NCBI RefSeq assembly: GCF_017876395.1
Contig: NZ_JAGINX010000001.1
Span: forward strand, 1,302,001 to 1,366,000
DNA length: 64,000 nt
From: Nesterenkonia lacusekhoensis
Lineage (GTDB): Bacteria; Actinomycetota; Actinomycetes; Actinomycetales; Micrococcaceae
Reading direction: 5' to 3'
Position 1 is the first letter of the stretch, and every line of letters starts with the position of its first letter. Shown here piece after piece: positions 37,774-47,253 of the stretch. A program made the translations under genes and the position numbers. Below the pieces are notes generated by a model. The model had not been told where the DNA came from and did no database searches. It saw nothing but the letters and a program-made list of their open reading frames with translations.

Positions 37774-38667
37774 TCAGGGCAGGTGAAGCTCTCCGGAGAA
37801 GTGGCGGCGCCCCTTCCTCGGGTTCCACCCGGTGAAGAGCTGCGTCTTCTCATCCGGCTTCTCCACGCTGACCGCCACCTTGCCCGGCAGGGTGACCGGG
37901 GCGTCGAAGCTGATGCTCCAGCTGTGACCTGCGGCGTCGGGCTCTCTGCCTTCCAGAATCCGAGCCGCGGTGTACATGCCGTGGACGATGGCCTTCGGCA
38001 TGCCCAGCGCTTTGGCACTCAGTCCCGACAGGTGGATGGGGTTGTAGTCGCCGGAGACCGCCGCATAGCGTCGGCCCTCATCGGAGCCGAGAGACCACTG
38101 TGCCGTCATGGGCGGCGGGACGAAGCCTGCTCCGCCGGAGCGGGACTCCTCGCTGCGGTCCGGCTTCCCCGCCAGAAACACCCCGCGGCTGAGGTAGGTG
38201 GATGCTCCGCGCCACAGCGGAGCTTCCTCCGCCGCAGCTGCGCTGAAGGCCTCGGTGACGATATCGACCTGGGTCCCCTTGCGATGCGGGCGCAGGTTCT
38301 CCGCATGCGCCCGCAGCCGCAGGGGCTGCCCCGGGGCGATCGGCCGACGATGCTCCACCTGGTTGGACAGGTGGACCAGCCCCATCAGCTGCAGAGGGAA
38401 GTCCTCACGGGTCATCAGCTGCAGCTGCAGCGGGAAGCCCAGGATGTGCACCAACACGGAGGGCAGCGAGCTGCGGTGGACTCCGTCGAAGGCTTCGCCT
38501 CCGAAGAGCCTGCGGTAGGCCTCCAGCTGTTCCGCCGAGGCTCCCGGATGGCTGACCTCCTCCGGAGACGAGGACAGCACGCGCAGATCCCCGTTGGAGC
38601 TGAGCTTGGAGGTCAGTGCGCCGAGGGCGGCCTTGCGGTATGAGCTCAGAATGCTGGCCATGATCAC
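37774..38667 (-). CDS. MaoC-type (R)-hydratase/dehydratase, HtdX-like
   Basis: 297 residues, double hot-dog. The C-terminal half carries the hydratase-2 motif 'YAAVSGDYNPIHLSGLSAKALGMPKAIVHGMYTAA' with the catalytic Asp and His; the N-terminal half is a degenerate hot-dog. It probably hydrates or dehydrates 2-enoyl/3-hydroxyacyl thioesters. It is coupled (ATGA) to the FabG4-type reductase; the trio hydratase-reductase-thiolase parallels mycobacterial Rv0241c-Rv0242c-Rv0243 (from memory). Confidence 0.85.
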   Translation of the reverse strand: MIMASILSSYRKAALGALTSKLSSNGDLRVLSSSPEEVSHPGASAEQLEAYRRLFGGEAFDGVHRSSLPSVLVHILGFPLQLQLMTREDFPLQLMGLVHLSNQVEHRRPIAPGQPLRLRAHAENLRPHRKGTQVDIVTEAFSAAAAEEAPLWRGASTYLSRGVFLAGKPDRSEESRSGGAGFVPPPMTAQWSLGSDEGRRYAAVSGDYNPIHLSGLSAKALGMPKAIVHGMYTAARILEGREPDAAGHSWSISFDAPVTLPGKVAVSVEKPDEKTQLFTGWNPRKGRRHFSGELHLP

Positions 38668-40025
38668 GCCCCCACGAGGTTCTGGCCGCAGACCCGCAGC
38701 GTCAGCCCAGAGGTCCCTCCGGCTGCCGGTGAGGCGAGGAAGGCGATGGTCTCCGCGACATCCTCCGGCAGTCCGCCCTGGTTCAGCGAGTTCAGCCGGC
38801 GGGCGACCTCTCGGGTGACCAGCGGGATCTTCGCAGTCATCTCGGTCTCGATGAAGCCCGGAGCCACCGCGTTGATGGTCCCGTGCCGGGCCTGCAGCTG
38901 AGCCGAGGTCGCTGAGACCATTCCGATGACGCCGGACTTCGACGCCGCGTAGTTCGTCTGTCCGCGATTGCCGGCGATGCCGGAGGTCGAGGCCAGAGAC
39001 ACGATCCGCGGCCCCACAGTGGCCTCGGCGCGGTTGAACAGCTCGGAGGCGAGGAAGGCCCGGTTCATCCGCAGCTGGGATTCGATGTTCACTGCGATCA
39101 CCGAGTCCCAGCGGGAGGCGTCCATATTGGCCAGCAGCTTGTCCCGAGTGATGCCGGCGTTGTGCACCACGATGTCCAGGCGCCCGTAGTGCTGCTCAGC
39201 ATGGGTGAGGATCCGCTCCCCGGCGTCCTCCGCTGTGATGTCCAGCTGCAGAGCCGTTCCGGAGATCTCGTTGGCCACAGCGGCCAGGTGCTCACCGGCC
39301 GCCGGGATGTCCACTGCGATCACCTCGGCCCCGTCGCGGCGCAGCGTCTTGGCGATGGCCGCGCCGATGCCTCGGGCGGCTCCGGTCACCACCGCCACCT
39401 GACCCTGCAGCGGTGTGGACCAGTCCTCAGGCAGGGCGCCGTTGACGCTGCCCACCGAGATGAACTGTCCGGAGACGAAGGCCGAGCGGCCCGAGAGCAG
39501 GAAGCGCAGGGCCCCGGCGAACCCGGGCGCGGCGGCGTCGAGGTCATTCTGCAGCACGATGCCGTTGGCGGTCCCGCCGGCCCGCATCTCATGAGCCAAC
39601 GACCGGGTCATCCCTTCGACCCCCTTGCGCGCGGCACGCACACCAGGATCCTCAGCCTGCTGAGGGTCTCGGAAGACGGTGATGACTCGGGCCGAGGACC
39701 TCAGCTGCTTGAGCAGTCCACCCACGGCGAGCACATCGGCGCTGAGCTGAGCCGGGGAGCTGATCGTATCGAAGGCGGCCACAACGGCCGCGGCCTTCTC
39801 ACGGGGCCCCAGATGCCGGCGCACGTCCAGGCCCCACCCAAGCATGACCTCGGCGATGCGGTCTGAGGTCGCGCTCTCGCCCACCACGACGACGGGCCCT
39901 TCGACCAGTGGGGCGTCGGGGCGATAGCGACGCAGCTTGGCCGGCTGGGGCAGGCCGAGCGACGTGGTGAGCTTCCGCCCCAGGCCGGTGTTGGCGAATT
40001 CGGTGTAGGTGTCCCTCATCGTCAC
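38664..40025 (-). CDS. 3-oxoacyl-(ACP/CoA) reductase, FabG4-type
   Basis: 453 residues, about 200 longer than ordinary FabG. The N-terminal half is a flavodoxin-like domain ('LVEGPVVVVGESATSDRIAEVMLGWGLDVRRH'). The C-terminal half is the ketoreductase with 'TGAARGIGAAIAKTLRRDG', 'NAGITRDKLLANMD', Ser-Tyr-Lys ('SLASTSG', 'YAASKSG') and 'VAPGFIETEMTAKIP'. This is the high-molecular-weight FabG4 architecture, which prefers NADH and CoA substrates. It overlaps both neighbours by 4 bp. Confidence 0.9.
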   Translation of the reverse strand: MTMRDTYTEFANTGLGRKLTTSLGLPQPAKLRRYRPDAPLVEGPVVVVGESATSDRIAEVMLGWGLDVRRHLGPREKAAAVVAAFDTISSPAQLSADVLAVGGLLKQLRSSARVITVFRDPQQAEDPGVRAARKGVEGMTRSLAHEMRAGGTANGIVLQNDLDAAAPGFAGALRFLLSGRSAFVSGQFISVGSVNGALPEDWSTPLQGQVAVVTGAARGIGAAIAKTLRRDGAEVIAVDIPAAGEHLAAVANEISGTALQLDITAEDAGERILTHAEQHYGRLDIVVHNAGITRDKLLANMDASRWDSVIAVNIESQLRMNRAFLASELFNRAEATVGPRIVSLASTSGIAGNRGQTNYAASKSGVIGMVSATSAQLQARHGTINAVAPGFIETEMTAKIPLVTREVARRLNSLNQGGLPEDVAETIAFLASPAAGGTSGLTLRVCGQNLVGA

Positions 40026-41317
40026 CGTCCTTCCACGATCGCAGTGATGCCCTGTCCACCGGCGGCGCAGACAGAGATGAAGCCGAGCTTTCCGGGCTTG
40101 CCGTGCAGCATCTTGGCCAGCGTGCCCACGATCCTCCCACCGGTGGCGGCGAAGGGGTGGCCGGCTGCCAGCGAGGAGCCGTTGACGTTGAGCTTGGACC
40201 GGTCGATCGGACCCATGGCGCCGTCGAGTCCGAGCTTATTGCGGCAGAAGTCCTCATCCTCCCAGGCCTTGATCTGGGCCAGCACCGTGGAGGCGAAGGC
40301 CTCGTGGATCTCGATGAACTCGAAGTCCTCGAAGGTGAGGTTGTTGCGGCGCAGCATCCGCGCGGCGGCATAGGCCGGAGCCATGAGCAGGCCTTCGGCG
40401 CCGTCGACGAAGTCCACAGCGCCCTCCTCGTAGTCCACGAAGTTGGCCAGCTTGGGCAGATCGTGCGCATCGGCCCACTCCTCCGAGCCCAGCAGGACCG
40501 CTGCCGCGCCGTCGGTCAGCGGAGTGGAGTTGGCCGCGGTCATCGTGGCCTCCTCCCCGAGGTCCCGGCCGAAGCTGGGCTTGAGCTTGGCCAGCTTCTC
40601 CATGCTGGAGTCCGGGCGCAGGTTGTTGTCCTTGGCCACGCCCTGGAAGGGGGTGATCAGATCGTCGAAGAATCCGGCGTCGTAGGCTGCGGCCAGGTTC
40701 TTATGGCTGGCCAGGGCGAGCTCATCCTGCTCCTGACGGGTGATGCCCCAGGCGTGGGCTGTCACGGCCATGTGATCGCCCATGGACAGACCGGTGCGCG
40801 GCTCGGCCACACCGGGGGCCTGCGGCACCAGGTGGCCCGGACGGATCTTGGCCAGAGCCTTCAGCCGCTGCCCGGCGGTCTTGGCGCGGTTGGCCTCCAT
40901 GAGGATGCCGCGCAGCTCATCGGTGACCACGATGGGTGCATCCGAGATGGAGTCCACGCCGCCGCCGACGGCGGAGTCGATCTGGCCCAGCTTGATCTTA
41001 TTGGCGAGCGAGCCGATGGCCTCCATACCGGTGGCACAGGCCATCTGGACGTCATAGGCCGGCGTCTTGGGATCCAGCGGGGTGCCCAGCACCGACTCCC
41101 GCACCAGGTTGAAGTTCTTGGAGTGCTTCATCACCGCGCCGCCGGCGACTGTGCCCAGCTGTTCGCCCTGGAGGCCGAAGCGCGCGATCAGCCCGTTGAG
41201 CGCAGAGGTCAGCATGTCCTGGTTGGAAGCCTTCGCATAGGCACCATGGGCCCGGACGAAAGGGATGCGATTTCCGCCGATGATGACGGCGTCGCGAGTG
41301 GTGGTCGGGGTGCTCAC
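40022..41317 (-). CDS. Acetyl-CoA C-acyltransferase (thiolase), FadA2-like
   Basis: 431 residues. Nucleophile Cys in 'DVQMACATGMEAIGSLANKI', 'EIHEAFASTVLAQIKAW' (NEAF equivalent), 'NVNGSSLAAGHPFAATGGRIV' and the C-terminal Cys in 'SVCAAGGQGITAIVEGR'. The HEAF variant is typical of trifunctional-enzyme beta-type thiolases, so a degradative role is plausible. GTG start with GAGGAG 8 bases upstream. First gene of the operon, divergent from the acyl-CoA dehydrogenase. Confidence 0.92.
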   Translation of the reverse strand: MSTPTTTRDAVIIGGNRIPFVRAHGAYAKASNQDMLTSALNGLIARFGLQGEQLGTVAGGAVMKHSKNFNLVRESVLGTPLDPKTPAYDVQMACATGMEAIGSLANKIKLGQIDSAVGGGVDSISDAPIVVTDELRGILMEANRAKTAGQRLKALAKIRPGHLVPQAPGVAEPRTGLSMGDHMAVTAHAWGITRQEQDELALASHKNLAAAYDAGFFDDLITPFQGVAKDNNLRPDSSMEKLAKLKPSFGRDLGEEATMTAANSTPLTDGAAAVLLGSEEWADAHDLPKLANFVDYEEGAVDFVDGAEGLLMAPAYAAARMLRRNNLTFEDFEFIEIHEAFASTVLAQIKAWEDEDFCRNKLGLDGAMGPIDRSKLNVNGSSLAAGHPFAATGGRIVGTLAKMLHGKPGKLGFISVCAAGGQGITAIVEGR

Positions 41318-41349
41318 TGGTCACGCTCCTCAAGAGATCTGGGTGGCAT

Positions 41350-41380
41350 TTGGCTTTTATTACTCACCAGTATCTAGACT
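41350..41380 (+). promoter_or_regulatory. Promoter of the acyl-CoA dehydrogenase gene with a candidate operator
   Basis: TTGGCT (41350-41355) and TAGACT (41375-41380) are spaced 19 bp. Between them lies TACT-CACC-AGTA (41361-41372), an inverted repeat in the position where a TetR/FadR-like repressor would block transcription. It also lies 44 bp before the divergent thiolase start. Confidence 0.4.
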
Positions 41381-41414
41381 ACATGTGTGTCCCGTCACTC
41401 TAAAAGGAGCTGCC

Positions 41415-43487
41415 ATGACTGAGAGCCTCACCGAAGAGACCACCACCGATGCCGCTGTGGACAAAGAGTTGCTCGAGAAGCTGCTGCTGGGCCGCTGGGC
41501 CGAGACGCGGCGCACCTCCCGCGCCGTGGCCGCCGACCCGAAGTTCCACAAGGTCGAGGGCATCACCAAAGAAGATCACCGCGAGCGCGTCCTCAAACAG
41601 CTCCACGGCCTGGTGGACGCCGGCGCCATCCAGCGTGCCTTCCCCGAGGAGTACGGAGGTCAGGATGCCCATGGCGCGAACATCGCGGCCTTCGAGGAGC
41701 TGGTCACCGCTGACCCTTCCCTGCAGATCAAATCCGGAGTCCAGTGGGGTCTCTTCGGCGCGGCGGTGCTGCACCTGGGCTCCCGCGAGCACCATGAGCG
41801 ATTCCTGCCCGGGATCATGGATCTCAGCGTACCCGGCGCCTTCGCCATGACGGAGATCGGCCACGGCTCCGATGTGGCGTCCCTGGGCACCACCGCCACC
41901 TATGATCCGGCCACCGAGGAGTTTGTGCTCAACACGCCATTCCCGGCCGCCACCAAGCGATACCTCGGCAATGCCGCCGTGGACGCCAAGGACGCCGTGG
42001 TCTTCGCCCAGCTGATCACCCCGGGCGAGGAGGAGGGCCAAGCCCCCATCAACCGCGGCGTGCACGCCTTCTACTGCCACATCCGCGATGACCAGGGGAA
42101 CCCGCTGCCTGGGATCACCATCGGCGATGACGGCCAGAAGGGCGGACTCAACGGGGTGGACAACGGCCAGTTCACCTTCGAGGAGATCCGCATCCCGCGG
42201 ACCTACCTGCTCAACCGCTACGGCGATGTGGCCCCGGACGGCACCTACACCTCCTCCATCGAATCCCCCGGCCGCCGCTTCTTCACCATGATCGGCACAC
42301 TGGTCCAGGGCCGGGTCTCGCTGACCGGCGCCGCCGTCGCCGCTTCCAAGCTGGGGCTGATCGGGGCGATCACCTACGGCAACCAGCGCCGGCAGTTCAA
42401 CGCCTCCTCCACCACGGAGGAAGAGGTCCTGATGGACTATCAGCTCCATCAGCGCCGCCTCATCCCCCGGTTGGCCACCACGCTGGCGGCAAGCTTCGCC
42501 CACGAGAAGCTGCTGACCAAGCTCGACGACGTCTTCTCCGGAGCCGACGACTCCGACCAGAACCGTCAGGAGCTGGAGACCCTGGCCGCTGCGATCAAGC
42601 CTGTGGCCACCTGGCACGCCCTGGACACGCTGCAGGAGGCCCGTGAGGCCTGTGGCGGCGCCGGGTTCATGGCAGAGAACCGTTTCACCTCGCTGCGAGC
42701 GGATCTGGATGTCTATGTGACCTTCGAAGGTGACAACAACGTGCTGCTGCAGCTGGTGGCCAAGCGCCTGCTCAGCGACTACGCCGCAGAGTTCAAGAAC
42801 GCCGACGCCGGGGCTCTCTCCCGCTATGTGGCCACTCAGGCGCAGTCCACGGTGTTGCACCGATTCGGACTGCGCCGGGCCTTCCAGTCGGTCCAGGACA
42901 CCGGCGATGAGCGCCGCAGCGCCAACTGGTTCAAGCAGCCCGACGTCCAGCGCGATCTGCTCACCGACCGGGTGCGCCAGATGGTGATCGACGCCGCCGG
43001 CGAACTGCGCAGCGTGGCCAAGAAGCCTGCAGCCGAACAGGCGGCCACCTTCAATGAGCACCAGTACGAGATCATCAGCGCGGCCAAGGCCCATTCCGAC
43101 CTGCTGCTCTGGGAGGCCTTCACCGAGGCGCTGGAGGAGATCGAGGACCCGGGCACCAAGAAGGTCATGACCTGGCTGCGCGACATCTACGCACTGAGCC
43201 GGATCGAGGAGACCCTGGACTGGTACCTGATCAACGGCCGTGTCTCCGCCCAGCGGGCAAAGACGCTGAGCCCCTACATCAACCGACTGGTCGCCCGAGT
43301 CCGCCCCCACGCCCAGGACATCGTGGACGCCTTCGGCTACACCGATGACCACATCCGCATGGAGGTGGCCTCGGGGGCTGAGGCGAAGCGCCAGGAGGAG
43401 GCCATCGAGCACTACCGTCGGCTGCGGGCCTCGTCGTCGGCACCGGTGGATGAGCGCACGCTCATCGCCAGAGACCGCAGCAGGTGA
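41415..43487 (+). CDS. Acyl-CoA dehydrogenase/oxidase family protein
   Basis: 690 residues from ATG 41415, preceded by AAAGGAG. Layout follows acyl-CoA oxidases: N-terminal helical domain, middle barrel ('PGAFAMTEIGHGSDVASLGTTATYD', FAD contact), 'GTLVQGRVSLTGAAVAASKLGLIGAITYGNQRRQF', then 'EACGGAGFMAENRFTSLRADLDVYVTFEGDNNVLLQLVAKRLL' and a long C-terminal helical domain. It introduces the 2,3 double bond in acyl-CoA. Together with the divergent thiolase, reductase and hydratase it gives a nearly complete beta-oxidation set. Confidence 0.9.
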   Translation: MTESLTEETTTDAAVDKELLEKLLLGRWAETRRTSRAVAADPKFHKVEGITKEDHRERVLKQLHGLVDAGAIQRAFPEEYGGQDAHGANIAAFEELVTADPSLQIKSGVQWGLFGAAVLHLGSREHHERFLPGIMDLSVPGAFAMTEIGHGSDVASLGTTATYDPATEEFVLNTPFPAATKRYLGNAAVDAKDAVVFAQLITPGEEEGQAPINRGVHAFYCHIRDDQGNPLPGITIGDDGQKGGLNGVDNGQFTFEEIRIPRTYLLNRYGDVAPDGTYTSSIESPGRRFFTMIGTLVQGRVSLTGAAVAASKLGLIGAITYGNQRRQFNASSTTEEEVLMDYQLHQRRLIPRLATTLAASFAHEKLLTKLDDVFSGADDSDQNRQELETLAAAIKPVATWHALDTLQEAREACGGAGFMAENRFTSLRADLDVYVTFEGDNNVLLQLVAKRLLSDYAAEFKNADAGALSRYVATQAQSTVLHRFGLRRAFQSVQDTGDERRSANWFKQPDVQRDLLTDRVRQMVIDAAGELRSVAKKPAAEQAATFNEHQYEIISAAKAHSDLLLWEAFTEALEEIEDPGTKKVMTWLRDIYALSRIEETLDWYLINGRVSAQRAKTLSPYINRLVARVRPHAQDIVDAFGYTDDHIRMEVASGAEAKRQEEAIEHYRRLRASSSAPVDERTLIARDRSR

Positions 43488-43548
43488 CCCGCGGGACCGC
43501 TGCGCCCGCATCTTGGCGTTTCCAGCTCCGTGGGAGTTGAATGGTGGG

Positions 43549-46224
43549 ATGGCAGTGATCGGCTCAGATGCATCGTCCCGTGCGGACTCCCCTTTCCCCG
43601 GCGCCCACCGTGAGAATCTCACCCGTGAGGAAGCCTTCCAGCGCTCCGCACACCTGGAGGTGGAGCGCTATGAGGTCCACGTGGACCTCTCCGGGGCGGC
43701 GGAGAACGGAGCAGCCGCCTACCCCGTGACCACGAGGGTCAGGTTCCGCGCCGAGGCAGGGCAGTCCACGTTCTTGGATTACCTCGGGGACTCGGTCGAG
43801 CAGGTGCTGCTCAACGGCGAGACCCTCGATCCTGCCCAGGACGTCGGGACTGCACGCATCCGCCTGCGGAACCTGCAGGAGACGAACACCGCGGAGATCC
43901 GCTCCACCTCGCGCTACTCCCGCTCCGGGGAGGGCATGCACCGGTTCGTGGATCCCTCCGACGGTCAGGTCTACCTCTATACGCAGTATGAGCCGGCCGA
44001 TTCACGCCGGGTCTTCCCGGTCTTCGAGCAGCCCGACCTCAAAGCACGCTTCAGGTTCTCGATCACCGGCCCGGAGTCCTGGCAGCTGCGCTCCAACAGC
44101 CCGGAGATCGCGAGGGAATCGGCCGGCGAGGGGCTGGTGACCGTCTCCTTCGCCGAGACCGAGCCGATGAGCTCCTACATCACCACGCTGCTGGCCGGGC
44201 CCTACCATCTGGTCCAGGACACCTGGCGCGACATCGACCTGGGAGTGCTCTGCCGCACATCCCTGGCACAGCATCTCGACGCTGAGGAGATCCTGACCGT
44301 GACGGCCCAGGGCTTGGAGTTCTTCCACGAGGAGTTCTCCTACGGATACCCCTGGGGTCGCGGCACCGATGGGCGCGCCAAATACGACCAGGTCTTCGTG
44401 CCCGAGTACAACCTCGGCGCCATGGAGAACCCGGGGCTGGTCACCTTCACCGAGAAGTATGTCTTCGACACTGCCGCCACCGACGCTCAGCACGAAGGCC
44501 GCGCCACCACGATCATGCACGAGATGGCCCATATGTGGTTCGGCGATCTGGTCACCATGCACTGGTGGGACGACCTGTGGCTCAAAGAGTCCTTCGCCGA
44601 CTACATGGGCACCTTGGCCGTGGACGAGGCGACCGCCTGGTCGACGTCGTGGGTCTCCTTCGCCAACGGACGCAAAGCCTGGGCCTATGTCCAGGACCAG
44701 CTGCCCACCACTCACCCGATCGTCGCCGACATCGAGGACCTGGAGGCGGCTGACCAGAACTTCGACGGCATCACCTACGCCAAGGGCGCAAGCGTGCTCA
44801 AGCAGCTGGCCGCCTACGCCGGCCGGGAGGCCTTCCGCGAAGCGTCCCGGCAGTACTTCCGCCGCCACGCGTTCGGCAACGCCTCGCTGCGCGACTTCCT
44901 GGATGCTCTCGAAGAGGCCACCGGCAAAGATATGCAGGCCTGGGCACAGAGCTGGCTGCAGACCGCAGGGCTTCCCGAGCTCAGTTCCGAGGTCTCCGGA
45001 ACTGTCGTCAGCGTGCGCGAGTCGGGCATCGACCCGATGACCGGCTCCCCGATCCACCGTCCCCATGTGATCGATCTGGGGATCTACGCGCTCACCCAGA
45101 ACGGCCACCTGGCTCTGGAGAGCTCCACGGCGGTGCAGATCCCTGCCGACGCCGCCGGCGAGCCGGTCGAGGTCACCACCGTGCCCGAAGACGGCCGGCC
45201 GCGTCTGATCCTCCCCAATGAGAAGGACCTCACCTACGCCAAGCTGCGTTTGGATCCAGCCTCCGCGGCGGCCGCTCTGCGCTTCCCTGTGGAGGACCCG
45301 TTGGGCCGGGCCACGGTCTGGGCGGCGCTGTGGTCGATGGTGCGCGATGGAGAGCTGCCCGCGTCGCAGTTCCTCGACGCCGTGATGGATCATGGGCTGC
45401 AGGTCCCCGAGATCGGCGTGGTGCAGTCACTGCTGCGTCAGGCCGACCGGGCGCTGGAGCTCTACACACCTGCGGAACAGCGCGAGGAGCTGCAGCTTCG
45501 CTTCGGCTCCCGGCTGGCGGAGTATCTGACCGAGACCGACGGCGCAGCGGGCCGGCAGGACCATCAGCGGGCCGCAGCTCGCGTGCTGGGCTCCTTCTCC
45601 CGGCGTCATGGCAGCCAGCTCCACCTGCTCTCCGCCCTGCTGGACGGCGGAGGGCCCGACGCCGGCATCGCCCGCCTGGAGATGGATGAAGAGCTGCGCT
45701 GGTCCTTCCTGCAGGCTCTGGCTGCCCACGGTCGGCTCAGCCTGCGGCAGCTGGAGACGGAGCTGCTCGCTCGCGACACGGCCCGCGGAAGAATCGCTCA
45801 CCGGTTGGCCGTGGCGGCCTTCCCGGAGAAGAAGGTCAAGGAGCGTGCCTTCGCCCAGGCGCTCAGCGGCACCGACGAACACGGTCAGGAGCTCTCCAAC
45901 GACCATCTCAGCGCCGTGGTCTCAGGATTCATGACCGATACAGCCGGGCTGGCCCCGGCCTACACCGGCGCCTACTTCGAAGCGTTGGAAGACGTCTGGG
46001 ACCGGATGACCCAAGGCCAGGCCACACGCGTGGTCGAAGGGCTCTTCCCGGGCGTCCAAGATCTCTCCCCAGGCCAGACTCCCGAGGAGCACCCCACCGC
46101 CAGACTCACCCAGTCCTGGCTGGACGATCACCGCGAGGCCCCCGCAGCCCTGCGCCGGATCATCCTCGAAGAGCAGGACCACCTCCTGCGAGCTCTCACA
46201 GCCCAGCACAAGAGCCGTTCCTAG
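43549..46224 (+). CDS. pepN: Aminopeptidase N (M1 family)
   Basis: 891 residues from ATG 43549. M1 signature: 'YNLGAMENPGLVTFTEKYVF' (GAMEN exopeptidase motif) and 'HEMAHMWFGDLVTMHWWDDLWLKESFADYMG' region (HExxH plus distal Glu). The C-terminal ERAP1-like helical domain fills the last 350 residues. It removes N-terminal amino acids in the cytoplasm. Upstream codons remain open but overlap the previous gene's end. The ATG is weakly served: GGAG is 12 bases away. Confidence 0.95.
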   Translation: MAVIGSDASSRADSPFPGAHRENLTREEAFQRSAHLEVERYEVHVDLSGAAENGAAAYPVTTRVRFRAEAGQSTFLDYLGDSVEQVLLNGETLDPAQDVGTARIRLRNLQETNTAEIRSTSRYSRSGEGMHRFVDPSDGQVYLYTQYEPADSRRVFPVFEQPDLKARFRFSITGPESWQLRSNSPEIARESAGEGLVTVSFAETEPMSSYITTLLAGPYHLVQDTWRDIDLGVLCRTSLAQHLDAEEILTVTAQGLEFFHEEFSYGYPWGRGTDGRAKYDQVFVPEYNLGAMENPGLVTFTEKYVFDTAATDAQHEGRATTIMHEMAHMWFGDLVTMHWWDDLWLKESFADYMGTLAVDEATAWSTSWVSFANGRKAWAYVQDQLPTTHPIVADIEDLEAADQNFDGITYAKGASVLKQLAAYAGREAFREASRQYFRRHAFGNASLRDFLDALEEATGKDMQAWAQSWLQTAGLPELSSEVSGTVVSVRESGIDPMTGSPIHRPHVIDLGIYALTQNGHLALESSTAVQIPADAAGEPVEVTTVPEDGRPRLILPNEKDLTYAKLRLDPASAAAALRFPVEDPLGRATVWAALWSMVRDGELPASQFLDAVMDHGLQVPEIGVVQSLLRQADRALELYTPAEQREELQLRFGSRLAEYLTETDGAAGRQDHQRAAARVLGSFSRRHGSQLHLLSALLDGGGPDAGIARLEMDEELRWSFLQALAAHGRLSLRQLETELLARDTARGRIAHRLAVAAFPEKKVKERAFAQALSGTDEHGQELSNDHLSAVVSGFMTDTAGLAPAYTGAYFEALEDVWDRMTQGQATRVVEGLFPGVQDLSPGQTPEEHPTARLTQSWLDDHREAPAALRRIILEEQDHLLRALTAQHKSRS

Positions 46225-46271
46225 CCGCATCACCCACGGGGAAGCTGGCGCAGCGCCCCCCTGGTTACACC

Positions 46272-46383
46272 GGCCGGGGATGGAGGAGCTTGCAGGATTC
46301 CTTGTCTGAGCGAAGGGTTTCGCGACACGCGCCAGCGTGGCGCGCTTCGCTCATGAAGGAAGCAAGCCCCGCAATCACCGGCC
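46272..46383. repeat. Long imperfect palindrome between pepN and tatC
   Basis: Nested complementary arms: GGCCGG (46272-46277)/CCGGCC (46378-46383), GCTTGC (46288)/GCAAGC (46362), TTCCTT (46298)/AAGGAA (46356), TGAGCGAAG (46307)/CTTCGCTCA (46345), and GCGCCA-GCG-TGGCGC (46329-46343). Together they fold a 112-nt region into one rod. It lies between two convergent genes, so it may serve as a bidirectional terminator; its size is more like a REP or miniature mobile element. Confidence 0.6.
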
Positions 46384-46408
46384 CACCTCACCAGGCAGGA
46401 CGACAGCC

Positions 46409-47248
46409 TCACTGCAGCTCGGTGGAGTGCACCAGCTCTTCGTTCTGCTCCTCACGCTCGGCCTGACGCTTCACGCGCCGACGGTCGTTGAGCAGGCACA
46501 GTACGATCGCCACGCCGAAGAGCAGGCACAGCGGCAGCCCGATGAAGATCATGCTGACGACTTCCGGGGCGGCGATGGCAGAGACGATGGCGATGAGCAT
46601 GACCACCCAGCGCCAGGCCTTCAGGACCTGCTTCCCGCTGACCAGGCCCATCATGTTGATCCCCACCAGCACCACCGGCAACACCATGGCGATGCCGAAG
46701 GCCAGGAAGATGTGCAGCACAAAGCTGAAGTACACATCGGGGGCGATGAAGTTGGAGGTGCCCTCCGGGTTCAGCGCGAAGAAGAACCCGATGGCACGCG
46801 GGAGCACGGTGTAGGCCAGCACGATCCCCGCGAGGAAGAGCGGGACCGAGGCGGCGATGAAGCCCACGGCATAGCGCTTCTCCGACTTCTTCAGCCCGGG
46901 CATGATGAAGGCCCAGATCTGGTAGAGCCACAGCGGTGAGGAGACGACGATTCCGACGAACAGCGAGATGCGGATCATCAGGTCCAGCGGCTGCCCCACA
47001 GTGTTGAAGGCGATCTCCGCGGAGCGGTCCGTCCCTCCGAACTCCAGGACCGGTGCGGCCAGGAGGCGGAAGAGCGTGTCATAGATGAAGAATCCTGCCA
47101 CCGCTCCGAGCAGGACCCCGACGGCAGCGATGAACACGCGATTGCGCAGCTCCCGGAGGTGTTCTGCCAGGGACATCGTCCCTTCCGGGTCTCTGCGCTT
47201 GCGCCGTCTGGACTTCTTCGCAGGCTCGTCGTGGCGCGCCGTCGCCAT
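46409..47248 (-). CDS. tatC: Twin-arginine translocase subunit TatC
   Basis: 279 residues with six membrane helices. N-terminal 'MSLAEHLRELRNRVFIAAVGVLLGA' and 'WLYQIWAFIMPGLKKSEKRY' are the family signatures for signal-peptide recognition. The first 22 residues are basic (KKSRRRKRRDPEG). It follows tatA by 5 bp and ends the 12-kb minus-strand run. Confidence 0.97.
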   Translation of the reverse strand: MATARHDEPAKKSRRRKRRDPEGTMSLAEHLRELRNRVFIAAVGVLLGAVAGFFIYDTLFRLLAAPVLEFGGTDRSAEIAFNTVGQPLDLMIRISLFVGIVVSSPLWLYQIWAFIMPGLKKSEKRYAVGFIAASVPLFLAGIVLAYTVLPRAIGFFFALNPEGTSNFIAPDVYFSFVLHIFLAFGIAMVLPVVLVGINMMGLVSGKQVLKAWRWVVMLIAIVSAIAAPEVVSMIFIGLPLCLLFGVAIVLCLLNDRRRVKRQAEREEQNEELVHSTELQ

Positions 47249-47253
47249 GGGGC

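Noticed and set aside
41400-43622. A 740-codon open frame on the minus strand
   Set aside because: It is antisense to the acyl-CoA dehydrogenase and carries no recognisable domain.
44002-45393. A 463-codon open frame on the minus strand
   Set aside because: It is antisense to pepN and shows Gly/Val/Leu/His shadow composition.
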